A stretch of 39,594 nucleotides of DNA from Hyphomicrobiales bacterium. GTDB lineage: Bacteria > Pseudomonadota > Alphaproteobacteria > Rhizobiales > Rhizobiaceae. The position numbers and the translations under genes are program-made. How positions within the stretch are numbered: the stretch's first letter is position 1; each line of letters opens with the position of its first letter. Under the pieces are notes generated by a model. It had not been told where the DNA came from. It saw only the letters and a program-made list of their open reading frames with translations, and did no database searches. Shown piece by piece: positions 7,542 to 16,115 of this stretch. Location of the stretch: NCBI GenBank assembly GCA_900469615.1, contig UBYA01000037.1:3470-43063 (forward strand), in the 5' to 3' direction.

Positions 7542-8577
7542 GCCCGGCCCCCGCAGAACCAACCCGAGCCCCAGGGCTCCGCAGGCAAGCCAAGCGCCCG
7601 CAACGCCGGCGGAGCGCAAGCGGCCGGAAATGCGCGTGCGGCCGACCGGCCCGATCGTGCCCTCCTCCAATATTCAGGGCAATGCGCTGATCGTCGTCAT
7701 CGCCATCATGGCCTTTCTCGCCTGCCTGACGCTTGGCGCCGTCAGCATGGTGCGGGCAACGGCTGCAAGCTGGGAAAGCCAGATTTCCCGCGAGATCACC
7801 ATCCAGGTCAAGCCGGACGATAACCTCGACATGGAAAAGACGCTTGCCAGCGCCCGCGATATCGCGCTCAGCTTCGTCGGCACCAAGTCCGGCCAGATCG
7901 TCGACGAGGCCGCCACCGCGCGCCTGCTCGAGCCGTGGCTCGGCGCCGGCCTCGATATCAAGGAACTGCCCGTTCCCCGCCTCGTCATCATCACCATCGA
8001 CGAAACGCATCCGCCTGACTTCGAGGCCATGCGCAGCCTGCTCAAGGCGCAGATCCCGCAGGCGACGCTGGACGACCACCGCACCTGGGTCGACCGTCTC
8101 GTCTCCATGGCGCATACGACCGTTCTGATCGGCACCGGCGTCCTGCTGCTGGTCTTCACCGCCATGGTCCTGACCGTGGTCTTCGCCACGCGCGGCGCGC
8201 TCTCGGGCAATCGCCACATCGTCGAGGTATTGCATTTCGTCGGCGCCGAAAGCACCTTCGTCGCCAATGAATTCCAGAAGCATTTCCTGAAGATCAGCCT
8301 CAAGGGATCGGCGGCCGGCAGCGCGCTGGCCGCCCTGTTCTTCGCCACCGCCGGCCTCCTGCAAAGCCACACGATCGCCACGCCGCAGACCGATCAGGCA
8401 ACGGCGCTTTTCGGAACCTTCTCCGTCGGCGCGCTCGGCTACCTCGGCATCCTCGCCACCATGATCATCATCGCGCTGCTGACCACGCTCACGGCGCGCT
8501 TCACCGTGATGCGCACGATTTACGAGATCGATCTGATCCGTTCCGACCCCGGAAGGACGGACAGTGTCCCAAGTTGA
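7534..8577 (+). CDS. ftsX: Cell division protein FtsX
   Basis: Inner-membrane partner of FtsE, 347 residues. A Pro/Arg-rich cytoplasmic N-terminus (1-48) precedes the first membrane helix (about 51-72); a periplasmic domain (73-195), the part that contacts hydrolase activators in other bacteria, is followed by three helices near 197-222, 250-275 and 297-323. This four-helix layout is diagnostic for FtsX. The extended N-terminus is longer than in E. coli cores but common in rhizobia. ATG 7534 lies inside the last codons of ftsE (8-base overlap). Confidence 0.95.
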   Translation: MTEPGPRRTNPSPRAPQASQAPATPAERKRPEMRVRPTGPIVPSSNIQGNALIVVIAIMAFLACLTLGAVSMVRATAASWESQISREITIQVKPDDNLDMEKTLASARDIALSFVGTKSGQIVDEAATARLLEPWLGAGLDIKELPVPRLVIITIDETHPPDFEAMRSLLKAQIPQATLDDHRTWVDRLVSMAHTTVLIGTGVLLLVFTAMVLTVVFATRGALSGNRHIVEVLHFVGAESTFVANEFQKHFLKISLKGSAAGSALAALFFATAGLLQSHTIATPQTDQATALFGTFSVGALGYLGILATMIIIALLTTLTARFTVMRTIYEIDLIRSDPGRTDSVPS

Positions 8578-8646
8578 TGCCGCGGCGATGTTTTTTTACC
8601 GTTCGCCAGCCCGTTCCTTGCCGCAATTGTCGTATAGTACCGAATC

Positions 8647-9369
8647 ATGAGCATGGATCTGACGACTCGCAAGACCGTGAGTTCGCAGGCGCTGCGGGTA
8701 CGAACCCGCGGCGACGGACCTGTGCGACGCAGCCTCTTCCGGCGTTTCCTGCGCTGGGGCGGCTTCGGGTTCATCATCTTCGTCGCCATTATTTTCGGCG
8801 GCTTCCTGCATTTTGCCGATTCGATCACCACCTTGAAACCGCCGCCGGACCCGAAGGCCGATGCCATCGTGGTGCTGACGGGCGGCTATCAGCGGATCGA
8901 TCAGGCCGTCGAGTTGCTGCGCACCGGCGCGGGCAACCGCCTGCTGATCTCGGGCGTGCATCCGACCACGACGCCGTCGCAGATCCGCAAGCTGACGCAA
9001 AGCCCCGCCAATCTGTTCAACTGCTGCGTGGATGTCGGCTATGACGCGCTCGACACCATCGGCAATGCCCGCGAGGCGGCGAAGTGGATTCATGCCCGGG
9101 GCTACAAGAGCGTTCTGGTGGTGACGAACAACTACCACATGCCGCGCAGCCTCGCGGAACTGAAATATGTCGATCCGTCGACCGATTTCATTCCTTATCC
9201 GGTCGTCAACTCCGACCTGAAGACCAAGAACTGGTTCACGGATCCGAATGCGCTGCGCACGATGATCTACGAATATGCCAAGGTCCTGCTCGCCGGGGCC
9301 CGCAATATTACGGGCCTTGGACGACCGACGGGCCTGCGCTCTCGGCAACCGACCGATGAAGACGAGTAA
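8647..9369 (+). CDS. DUF218/YdcF-SanA family membrane protein
   Basis: A 240-residue protein with an Arg-rich N-terminus, one membrane helix (about 35-57) and a DUF218 domain. Typical signs are A-D-A-I-V-V-L-T-G-G near residue 73 and the late motif V-V-T-N-N-Y-H-M-P-R that matches the conserved S/T-N-x-x-H-x-x-R of YdcF/ElyC/SanA proteins. E. coli ElyC and SanA act on envelope carbohydrate precursors and barrier function; the substrate here is unknown. It follows ftsX by 69 bases on the same strand and precedes an acyltransferase, so an envelope role is plausible. An in-frame ATG two codons later (8653) is an alternative start. Confidence 0.88.
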   Translation: MSMDLTTRKTVSSQALRVRTRGDGPVRRSLFRRFLRWGGFGFIIFVAIIFGGFLHFADSITTLKPPPDPKADAIVVLTGGYQRIDQAVELLRTGAGNRLLISGVHPTTTPSQIRKLTQSPANLFNCCVDVGYDALDTIGNAREAAKWIHARGYKSVLVVTNNYHMPRSLAELKYVDPSTDFIPYPVVNSDLKTKNWFTDPNALRTMIYEYAKVLLAGARNITGLGRPTGLRSRQPTDEDE

Positions 9370-9467
9370 GACGCGAAACCACGCACGCACCGACTTTTTA
9401 TTGACGGTATAATCGTGTAGGCAAACCTTCGGATGCCGGCGCAAGCCGGTGCGTTGGGAAAGCCTCG

Positions 9468-10271
9468 ATGATTATCTTGCGTTCGATCCTGTTCAATACA
9501 GCCTTCTATGCCAATCTGATCATTCGCATGATCGTGTTGACGCCGATCTATTTCCTGATGCCGCGCAAGGCCGCCTACGCGATCCCCAAGGCATGGGCGA
9601 AGTCCAGCACATGGCTGATGGCAAAGATCGTCGGCACCACCTTTGAGATCGAGGGGCTGGAGAATATCCCGAAAGGCAGCTTCATCTTCGCGCCCAAGCA
9701 TCAATCCTTCTGGGATACGTTCGCGCTGCTGCCCTATCTCGACGATCCGGTCTATATCCTGAAGCGCGAGCTTTTGTGGATTCCGCTGTTCGGCTGGTAT
9801 GCGAAGAAGCAGCGCATGATCCCGGTGGATCGCAGCGCGCGCGGCAAGGTCATGTTCGACGTCCTGAAGCGCACCCGCGAAGAGCTCTCCACAGGCCGCC
9901 AGCTCATCATCTACCCCGAGGGCACGCGCCGACCGCCGGGAGCGGAACCCGTCTACAAATACGGCATTGCCCGCATGTATCGCGACCTCGGAATTCCCGT
10001 CGTCTCGGTCGCCATGCATCCCGGCCTCTTCTGGCCGCGCCGCACCTTCCGCAAATATCCCGGCCATATCAAGGTGCGAATCCTGCCGCCGATCGAGCCC
10101 GGCATGGATCCCGATGCCTTCTTCGCGCGCCTGATCGAGGAAACGGAAAAGGCCAGCGACGAACTTCTGGTCGAGACGATCGCCGAAAACCCGCATCTGC
10201 CCGTTCCTCCGACGGCGGCCCGGCGGCTGGCCGAAATCGGCAAGGCGAAGCCGGTCACAGCCGTGGTTTGA
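9468..10271 (+). CDS. plsC: 1-acyl-sn-glycerol-3-phosphate acyltransferase
   Basis: Membrane-bound PlsC-type acyltransferase of 267 residues that acylates lysophosphatidic acid in phospholipid synthesis. An N-terminal hydrophobic stretch (7-30) anchors it. The catalytic H-x4-D motif is His78-Asp83 in K-H-Q-S-F-W-D, and E-G-T-R at 151-154 is the acyl-acceptor phosphate motif. Paralogues can use other acceptors (for example ornithine lipid synthesis by OlsA), so substrate is the least certain part. ATG 9468 follows GGGAAAG. The 98-base gap upstream contains a TATAAT at 9408-9413 without a convincing -35 element. Confidence 0.9.
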   Translation: MIILRSILFNTAFYANLIIRMIVLTPIYFLMPRKAAYAIPKAWAKSSTWLMAKIVGTTFEIEGLENIPKGSFIFAPKHQSFWDTFALLPYLDDPVYILKRELLWIPLFGWYAKKQRMIPVDRSARGKVMFDVLKRTREELSTGRQLIIYPEGTRRPPGAEPVYKYGIARMYRDLGIPVVSVAMHPGLFWPRRTFRKYPGHIKVRILPPIEPGMDPDAFFARLIEETEKASDELLVETIAENPHLPVPPTAARRLAEIGKAKPVTAVV

Positions 10272-10306
10272 GCCCGCACGGCAGCGCCCGACGCGCAGAA
10301 CGGGAT

Positions 10307-10840
10307 TCAGGACGCCTTTCGCATCCGCTCCACTTCGCCGGCGACCTCCTCCAGCCAGTGATCGCGGATGCCCATGTCGCGCAGATGCGTCAGCGTGTTG
10401 AAGACATAGGCATCGTTCGGGCCGGAGCGTCCGCTCGCCGACTCCACCACATGGGCCGCCTCGAGCGCATCCAGCGCGCCGGCATATTGCCGATGGCTGC
10501 GGTCGACGACATAGGTAACGGCGGTCACGCGCCGTCCGTCGGCAAGCCGGATCTGCAGCGTCTTTTCCAGATAGACGTTGGTGACGAGCTCGCGCTCGCG
10601 CAGATAGGCAAGCACTTCGTCCCAGGCGGCGGTCGGCACGCGAAAGGCCATGCCGCGGCAGGAGCCGCCGCGATCGAGGCCGAGGACGAGACCTGGGCTT
10701 TCTTCGGTGCCGCGATGGACCCAGGAACGGACGCAGAGCGAACGGCGATACCCGAAAATCAGGGCCTCGGCCCGTTCCTCATAACCAAAGCCCGGATTCC
10801 ACATCAGCGATCCGTAGCCAAACACCCAAAATTCGTCCAT
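10307..10840 (-). CDS. ChaC-like gamma-glutamylcyclotransferase
   Basis: A 177-residue ChaC-family enzyme, expected to cleave glutathione (or other gamma-glutamyl compounds) to 5-oxoproline and Cys-Gly. The substrate loop G-Y-G-S-L-M-W is at residues 8-14, and the G-T-x-x-x-P-G-L-V-L-G-L block and an R-E-R-E-L segment likely holding the catalytic Glu follow, as in the family. Start M-D-E-F-W-V-F-G-Y-G at 10840 is the usual N-terminus; the frame stays open to 10903 but that would overlap the divergent gene. The gap to the divergent gene is 50 bases. Its end converges on plsC across 35 bases. Confidence 0.9.
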   Translation of the reverse strand: MDEFWVFGYGSLMWNPGFGYEERAEALIFGYRRSLCVRSWVHRGTEESPGLVLGLDRGGSCRGMAFRVPTAAWDEVLAYLRERELVTNVYLEKTLQIRLADGRRVTAVTYVVDRSHRQYAGALDALEAAHVVESASGRSGPNDAYVFNTLTHLRDMGIRDHWLEEVAGEVERMRKAS

Positions 10841-10890
10841 ATCCAACGCCAAATCACTGTGAAGCTTCAGTCCAACCATTGGAGAACAAC

Positions 10891-11904
10891 ATGGCAGCGT
10901 CAAGCCAGAGCGTAACGACCGGTCGAGGCAGGCGTCTGTGGTTCATCCTGTTGGGACTGGTGGTGGTCCTGGCCAGTCTTTATACCGGCGGCTGGTACTA
11001 TGCGACCAGTTTCGTCAGGGCGAACGTCCTCAAGGCGCTCGGCCAGCAGAACGGCGCCAGCGTTGCCGGCAAATGCGAGAACATGGCCTTCAACGGCTTC
11101 CCCTTCTCCATCGGCCTGACCTGCGACACGGTGACTGTCGACAATCAGACGCGCGGCGTCTCGGCCAATTTCGACATGCTCAACGCCTCCGCGCCGGTCT
11201 TCCAGCCCAACCATGTCAGCTGGAGCCTGAAATCGCCGGCCGAATTGCGCACCACCGCAGGCCTATCCGTGTCGGCCGAGTGGACCGACCTGCAATCCAG
11301 CCTCGTCGCCAAGGGCCGCGGCGTCGCACGGAGCGAAACCGTCATCGACGGGCTTAAGGCGGGCATCGTCTCCTCCGTCACCGGCCAGAGCGTCAACGTG
11401 ACCGCCGCCCATACCGAGATGCATGCCAGCCAGAACGGCAACGATCTGGATTTTGCCATCGGCGTCGAAAATGCCAATACCGTCATCAAGGATTTCCCGC
11501 AGACCCTGCCGACCGCATCGAGCAGCGCCAGCGTGACCCTATCCGGCAAGGCCGGCCTGCTGGACGGCAGCGACCGCGAGGGGCTTCGCGGTGCCGCGGG
11601 CGTGCTGCACCAGGCCGTCATCGATATCGGCGACGGCCGCATCATGACGCTTTCCGGCCCCTTCAGTTTCGACGACGACGGCTTTCTGTCCGGCCAGTTC
11701 AAGCTGGAAATCAATCAGATCGGCCCTTGGGGCGACAGCCTGACGACGACGCTTCCCGCCGCCAAGAGCATCATCAAGACGGCGACGAAGATGCTGAAGG
11801 CGCTCGCCAGCGGCGCGGACAAGGTCTCCGTCGATCTCACCGCCGATCGCGGCCGCCTGTCGCTCAGCGGCTTCATTCCGCTCGGCAAGATCCCGCCGAT
11901 CTGA
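10891..11904 (+). CDS. DUF2125 family protein
   Basis: A 337-residue alphaproteobacterial protein of the DUF2125 family, function unknown. After a basic start (residues 12-16) one membrane helix (17-38) anchors a long extracytoplasmic domain rich in beta-strand patterns; Cys residues near 57 and 73 could form a disulfide. ATG 10891 is preceded by TTGGAG six bases upstream, which decides the start against an in-frame TTG at 10879. It is transcribed away from the ChaC-like gene and ends 5 bases from the converging acetyltransferase gene. Confidence 0.85.
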   Translation: MAASSQSVTTGRGRRLWFILLGLVVVLASLYTGGWYYATSFVRANVLKALGQQNGASVAGKCENMAFNGFPFSIGLTCDTVTVDNQTRGVSANFDMLNASAPVFQPNHVSWSLKSPAELRTTAGLSVSAEWTDLQSSLVAKGRGVARSETVIDGLKAGIVSSVTGQSVNVTAAHTEMHASQNGNDLDFAIGVENANTVIKDFPQTLPTASSSASVTLSGKAGLLDGSDREGLRGAAGVLHQAVIDIGDGRIMTLSGPFSFDDDGFLSGQFKLEINQIGPWGDSLTTTLPAAKSIIKTATKMLKALASGADKVSVDLTADRGRLSLSGFIPLGKIPPI

Positions 11905-11909
11905 GATCG

Positions 11910-12338
11910 CTATCCCCTTCGGGCGTTGGAGATGTCCTTCAGAAAAAATATCTCCGGGCTCGGCTGGACGATACGAAGGTCGATGCTGCCGGCGGCCTTG
12001 AAGCCGTTGCGGCGGTGCCAGGCTTGCGGCCCGGCTTCCGCCCATTCGCTCGACGTCATCAGATGCCGCGCCCCCGCTTCGATCATGGCGCTCTCCCATG
12101 CGCGGAACAGCGCCGTGCCGATGCCGGCGCGCTGGTGCGACGGCAGCACGCGGATCATGTCCATATAGGGTATCTTGCCCCAAAAGAGGCTGAATCGCAG
12201 GAAACCGGCGCGTTCGCCCTCCCGCTCGGCCACGAAATATTCGCCGAACGCGATGCAACGTCTGATCCAGCCCTCACCGACGTCATCGTGCTCGATGAGC
12301 CAGGACATATCTTCGGAGCATCCGCGTCTGGCGATCAC
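11910..12338 (-). CDS. GNAT family N-acetyltransferase
   Basis: A 142-residue GCN5-related acetyltransferase. The acetyl-CoA pyrophosphate loop is visible as Q-R-A-G-I-G-T-A-L (about 69-77), preceded by the beta4 strand M-D-M-I-R-V-L and followed by W-H-R-R-N-G-F, the usual C-terminal motif. The acceptor substrate is unknown. The likely start is GTG 12338 with GGAGGG about 6 bases upstream. It lies 27 bases after tyrC and is most likely the last gene of a hisC-tyrC-GNAT operon, though a link to aromatic amino acid metabolism is only positional. Confidence 0.85.
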   Translation of the reverse strand: MIARRGCSEDMSWLIEHDDVGEGWIRRCIAFGEYFVAEREGERAGFLRFSLFWGKIPYMDMIRVLPSHQRAGIGTALFRAWESAMIEAGARHLMTSSEWAEAGPQAWHRRNGFKAAGSIDLRIVQPSPEIFFLKDISNARRG

Positions 12339-12365
12339 CGGCGGCCCTCCATCGCGTGAAGATGC

Positions 12366-13295
12366 CTATTCCTTCGTATCCAGGGCATGTCGGCCGAAGT
12401 CCGGCGCGTCGACGTCCTGACCGGCCTCGACGATCGAACGGCGGATGGCGCGGGTACGGGTGAACAGGTCGAAAATCTTGTCGCCTTCGCCCCAGCGGAT
12501 GGCACGCTGCAGCGATGCGAGGTCTTCCGAGAAGCGGGCGAGCATTTCCAGGATGGCATCGCGATTGTGCAGGCAGACGTCGCGCCACATGGTCGGATCG
12601 GAGGCGGCAAGGCGGGTGAAATCCCGGAAGCCGGAAGCGGAATATTTGATGACTTCCGACTCGGTCACCGTCTCCAGATCGTCGGCGGTGCCGACGATGT
12701 TGTACGCGATCAGATGCGGCAGGTGCGAGACGATCGCCAACACTTTGTCGTGATGTTCGGGATCCATCTCGTCGACGCGGGAGCCGAGCGTTTCCCAGAA
12801 ATCGCGAAGCCGCTTGATCGCGGCCTGATCGGTGCCGGGAACAGGCGTGAAGATGCACCAGCGCCCTTTGAACAGCCCCGGGAAACCCGCATCCGGGCCG
12901 GATTTTTCCGTGCCCGCCAGCGGATGACCCGGAATGAAATGCACGTTGGAAGGCATATGCGGCTGCATCTGCGCGATGACCGATGCTTTCGTCGAACCGA
13001 CGTCGGTGACGATGGCGCCCGGCTTCAGGTGCGCGGCGATATCCTTGGCGACGCTCTCCGATGCTCCGACCGGCACCGAGACGATGACGAGGTCGGCGTC
13101 CTTCACCGCTTCGGCCGACGACGGCGTGTAGCGGTCGCCAAGTTGTAGTTCCTCAGCACGCTTCAGGGTCTCGGCGCTACGCGTGGAGACCACCACTTCC
13201 TTGGCAAGGCCCAGCCTCTTGAGATCATGGGCGATGGATGAACCGATGAGACCGATGCCGATCAGCGCGATACGGTCGAACTGGATGCCGCTCAT
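12366..13295 (-). CDS. tyrC: Prephenate/arogenate dehydrogenase (TyrA/TyrC type)
   Basis: NAD(P)-dependent dehydrogenase that oxidatively decarboxylates prephenate or arogenate in tyrosine synthesis, 309 residues. The Rossmann loop G-I-G-L-I-G is at 13-18. The catalytic His124 lies in G-H-P-L-A-G-T-E-K-S-G, and the second conserved histidine block S-H-L-P-H is at 190-194. There is no chorismate mutase domain and no ACT domain, the form common in alphaproteobacteria (cyclohexadienyl dehydrogenase). Its start overlaps the end of hisC by 4 bases (ATGA), a standard sign of coupled translation. Confidence 0.94.
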   Translation of the reverse strand: MSGIQFDRIALIGIGLIGSSIAHDLKRLGLAKEVVVSTRSAETLKRAEELQLGDRYTPSSAEAVKDADLVIVSVPVGASESVAKDIAAHLKPGAIVTDVGSTKASVIAQMQPHMPSNVHFIPGHPLAGTEKSGPDAGFPGLFKGRWCIFTPVPGTDQAAIKRLRDFWETLGSRVDEMDPEHHDKVLAIVSHLPHLIAYNIVGTADDLETVTESEVIKYSASGFRDFTRLAASDPTMWRDVCLHNRDAILEMLARFSEDLASLQRAIRWGEGDKIFDLFTRTRAIRRSIVEAGQDVDAPDFGRHALDTKE

Positions 13296-14401
13296 GCCTT
13301 GCGCCCCATGAACTCGGTCAGGGCGTCGACGAAGCCGAGATTGGCTTCATCGGTGCCGATGCTCATGCGCAGCGAATTCGGGAAGCCATAGGCCCGCACG
13401 GCCCGGACGATATAGCCCCGGCTCGTGAGGAAATCGTCGGCCTCAGCCGCACGCTTGCCGTCGCTGTCGGGGAAATGGATCAGAATGAAATTCGCGACCG
13501 ATGGCGTCACCTTGAGGCCGATGGCCTCGAGCGCTGCCGTCATCCTGCCGATCCAGAGCGTGTTGAATGCGACGGCCTTTTCCGTGAAGGCCTGATCGCG
13601 AATGGCGGCCGCTCCGGCGACGATGGCGGCAGTGTTCATGTTGAACGGGCCGCGAATGCGGTTGATCGCATCGATGATGTCGACCGGACCGTACATCCAG
13701 CCGATGCGAAGCGCCGCAAGGCCATAGACCTTCGAAAAGGTGCGGGTCATGACCACGTTCTGGTTGGCGGACACCAGCTCCAGACCGGCCTCGTAGTCGT
13801 TGCGGCGGACATATTCGGCATAGGCGGCGTCGAGGACGAGGATGACGTGCTTCGGCAGGCCCGCCTGGAGACGGCGGATCTCGCTGACCGGCACATAGGT
13901 CCCCGTCGGATTGCCGGGATTGGCGATGAAGACCATCCTGGTCTTCTCGGTGACGGCGGCGAGGATGGCGTCGACGTCGACGGTGCAATCCTTTTCCTTG
14001 ACCGTGACCGGCGTCGCACCGGCGGCCATGATCTGGATCTTGTAGACCAGGAAGCCATGCTCGGTGATGATGCCCTCGTCACCGGCGCCGAGATAGGTGT
14101 GGCAGAGAAGGCCCAGCAGCTCGTCCGAGCCGTTGCCGCAGAGGATGTTGGCGACATTCAGCCCATGCACGTCGGCGATCGCCTGGCGCAGCTCCCTGGC
14201 CTGCCCGTCCGGATAGCGCTCGAGCTGTCCGGCGGCGTTGCGGAAGGCTTCGATGGCCTTGGGGCTGGCGCCGAGCGGCGTCTCGTTCGAGGAGAGCTTG
14301 AACACGCGCGCAACGCCCGGCGCATGCTCCTTGCCCGGCACATAGGCAGCGATATCGAGAATACCGGGACGCGGGACGGGCTTGCTCATTTCCATGCTCA
14401 T
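13292..14401 (-). CDS. hisC: Histidinol-phosphate aminotransferase (HisC type)
   Basis: Fold-type I PLP aminotransferase, 369 residues. Key residues: N-P-G-N-P-T-G at 161-167, Asp191 and Tyr194 of the cofactor site, the PLP lysine Lys224 in T-F-S-K-V-Y-G-L-A, and Arg232 in L-R-I-G-W. The family converts imidazole acetol-phosphate to histidinol phosphate and often also transaminates aromatic keto acids. Coupling to tyrC suggests that this copy also, or mainly, serves tyrosine/phenylalanine synthesis; a second hisC elsewhere would support that. ATG 14401 has AAGG 8 bases upstream; Met3 and Met5 are alternatives. Three palindromes lie in the leader. Confidence 0.93.
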   Translation of the reverse strand: MSMEMSKPVPRPGILDIAAYVPGKEHAPGVARVFKLSSNETPLGASPKAIEAFRNAAGQLERYPDGQARELRQAIADVHGLNVANILCGNGSDELLGLLCHTYLGAGDEGIITEHGFLVYKIQIMAAGATPVTVKEKDCTVDVDAILAAVTEKTRMVFIANPGNPTGTYVPVSEIRRLQAGLPKHVILVLDAAYAEYVRRNDYEAGLELVSANQNVVMTRTFSKVYGLAALRIGWMYGPVDIIDAINRIRGPFNMNTAAIVAGAAAIRDQAFTEKAVAFNTLWIGRMTAALEAIGLKVTPSVANFILIHFPDSDGKRAAEADDFLTSRGYIVRAVRAYGFPNSLRMSIGTDEANLGFVDALTEFMGRKA

Positions 14402-14421
14402 GGGATCGACCTTGCGAAGGA

Positions 14422-14478
14422 CCGGAAAATTCCGGCTTTAAACACCCCGTCGCATTAATGCGGATTGACAAATTTGTC
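14422..14478 (-). promoter_or_regulatory. Three palindromes in the hisC leader
   Basis: Within 57 bases upstream of hisC there are three self-complementary blocks: CCGGAA-AA-TTCCGG (14422-14435), CGCATTAATGCG (14451-14462, perfect) and GACAAATTTGTC (14467-14478, perfect). The last two have centres 16 bases apart, about 1.5 helical turns. On the minus strand a TCGACA element overlaps the outermost palindrome and could be a -35, with ATTAAT in the middle palindrome as a poor -10 at short spacing. This looks like a promoter-operator region, but the regulator is unknown. Confidence 0.45.
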
Positions 14479-14511
14479 GAGTGTCAGGGCTCATACATGA
14501 GGCCGATCGCA

Positions 14512-15255
14512 TCAGGTGCCGTCGCGCGTCGTCGGTATGCCGCGCGGCGCAAGCACCGGCACGAAGACACGGCGCGAAGCGCGAACGGCAACGGGCAGCC
14601 CCTGATAGAGCCGCTTCTGCGCCTCGACGATGATGACGCCCGAGAAGGCCGGCCACAGGGTACGCCCGACGCGCTCGAAGGCGCGGCGCAAGCGCAGCAC
14701 GGTGCGCAGCTTCGAGGGCGGAAAGAACAGCGCCTCGGCGGTTGCGCCCGGCGTGAAGTTGGTTTCCCGCAGCAGCGAGGTCAGCTGGCCGCGCGAATAG
14801 GGCCGGCCGGAGCCGAACGGCGTATGCTCCATGCGCGCCCAGACGCCGCGGCGGTTGGGCACGGCGATGACGAGCCGCCCGCCCGGCGCCAGCACGCGCC
14901 AAAGCTCCTTCAACGTCTCCCGCGGGCTTTCGGCGAATTCCAGCGAATGCACCATCAGCACGCGGTCGATCGAACTGTCCGGCAACGGCAGCTCCTCGTC
15001 GAAGATCAGGGCCGTCGACGATGCCGAGCCCATCGGCCAGTTCACCGCGCCCTGTCCCGCCGGCATGAAGGCGAAGGTGCGCTCGGTATCGGCGCGAAAG
15101 CGGTCGAGATAGGGAACGGCATAGCCGAGGCCGACGAGCCGCTCCTCCGGCATGCGCGTCCAGATGGAGGAAAGCGCCATGGCAATCGACTGCTCGGCCA
15201 AGCGGCCAAGCTCGGAATGATAGAACTGGCGGAGGTCGACGATATCGGCGTGCAT
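14512..15255 (-). CDS. Class I SAM-dependent methyltransferase-like protein
   Basis: A 247-residue protein with Methyltransf_11-type features in its middle: S-S-I-D-R-V-L-M-V-H-S-L-E-F (motif around the substrate pocket) and R-V-L-A-P-G-G-R-L-V-I-A-V-P-N (post-motif III) with W-A-R-M-E following. The glycine-rich SAM loop (motif I) is not recognisable, the N-terminal part instead reading L-G-Y-A-V-P-Y-L, a divergent form I recall in rhizobial members. Substrate unknown. Start M-H-A-D-I-V-D-L at 15255 is preferred; the frame is open further upstream but would cross the divergent promoter of gloB. It lies 110 bases upstream of hisC on the same strand and is divergent from gloB by 89 bases. Confidence 0.82.
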   Translation of the reverse strand: MHADIVDLRQFYHSELGRLAEQSIAMALSSIWTRMPEERLVGLGYAVPYLDRFRADTERTFAFMPAGQGAVNWPMGSASSTALIFDEELPLPDSSIDRVLMVHSLEFAESPRETLKELWRVLAPGGRLVIAVPNRRGVWARMEHTPFGSGRPYSRGQLTSLLRETNFTPGATAEALFFPPSKLRTVLRLRRAFERVGRTLWPAFSGVIIVEAQKRLYQGLPVAVRASRRVFVPVLAPRGIPTTRDGT

Positions 15256-15280
15256 CGAAACAAATGTTATCAGCCGAGCG

Positions 15281-15309
15281 TTGGACTTCAAGGCCGAACG
15301 GCTTACATT
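15281..15309 (+). promoter_or_regulatory. Candidate gloB promoter
   Basis: TTGGAC (15281-15286) and TACATT (15304-15309) are separated by 17 bases, placing a start site near 15316 and leaving a leader of about 29 bases before gloB. Both hexamers are moderate matches to the housekeeping consensus. Confidence 0.35.
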
Positions 15310-15344
15310 CTGTAACAACGGAAAAGACGAGGACGATTTCGACC

Positions 15345-16115
15345 ATGAAGCCATTGGAATTAGAGATATTTATCTGCCGGTCCGACAATTACGGCGTCTT
15401 GGTCCATGATCCCGAGACCGGCTTGACGGCATCGATCGACGCTCCGGAGGCGGAGGCGATCCTGAAGGCGGCCGATCGCCGCGGCTGGACGATCAGCCAC
15501 ATCCTGACGACCCATCATCACACCGATCACGTCGAGGGCAATCTGGCGCTGAAGGAGCAGTTCGGCTGCGAGATCATCGGCCCCATCAACGAGGCCGTCG
15601 CGATCCCCGGCCTCGATCGCGCCGTCGGCGACGGCGATACGTTCGAGTTCGCCGGCCATACGGTCAATGTCATCGAGACGCCCGGCCACACGGCCGGTCA
15701 TGTCTGTTATCACTTCGTCGACGACAAGCTGCTCTTTGCCGCCGACACCCTGTTTGCGCTCGGCTGCGGCCGCCTGTTCGAGCGCACGCCGGCGGATATG
15801 TGGGCCTCGCTGCAGAAGCTCGCCGTGCTGCCGGACGAAACGGCCGTCTATTTCGGCCACGAATATACGCTGTCGAACGCCCGCTTCGCGCTGACCATCG
15901 ACCCCGACAACGAACGGCTGAAGGCGCGCGCCGCCGATATCGAGGCGTTGAGGGCGCAAGGCAAGTTCACCATCCCGACGACGTTGGCACTGGAGAAAGA
16001 GACGAACCCGTTCCTGCGCGCCGCCGATCCGGCGATCCGCCGCCACCTGCTGATGGAAAGCCGCAGCAATGACGAGGTCTTCGCCGAGATCCGCAAGCGC
16101 AAGGACAATTTCTGA
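15345..16115 (+). CDS. gloB: Hydroxyacylglutathione hydrolase (glyoxalase II)
   Basis: Metallo-beta-lactamase-fold thioesterase of 256 residues that hydrolyses S-D-lactoylglutathione in methylglyoxal detoxification. The dinuclear metal motif T-H-H-H-T-D-H is at 56-62, with further ligands in E-T-P-G-H-T-A-G-H (about 112-120), A-A-D-T-L-F (about 137) and F-G-H-E-Y (about 174). The C-terminal HAGH domain ending N-P-F-L-R is present, which distinguishes glyoxalase II from other members. The start M-K-P-L-E-L-E-I-F at 15345 has GAGGA upstream; the frame is open earlier but lies in the promoter. The stop overlaps the next start by one base (TGATG). Confidence 0.95.
   Translation: MKPLELEIFICRSDNYGVLVHDPETGLTASIDAPEAEAILKAADRRGWTISHILTTHHHTDHVEGNLALKEQFGCEIIGPINEAVAIPGLDRAVGDGDTFEFAGHTVNVIETPGHTAGHVCYHFVDDKLLFAADTLFALGCGRLFERTPADMWASLQKLAVLPDETAVYFGHEYTLSNARFALTIDPDNERLKARAADIEALRAQGKFTIPTTLALEKETNPFLRAADPAIRRHLLMESRSNDEVFAEIRKRKDNF

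Noticed and set aside
9401..9413. TATAAT before plsC as promoter
   Set aside because: The -10 is perfect but no acceptable -35 lies 16-18 bases upstream (TTGACG is only 1 base away), so it is not listed as a promoter.
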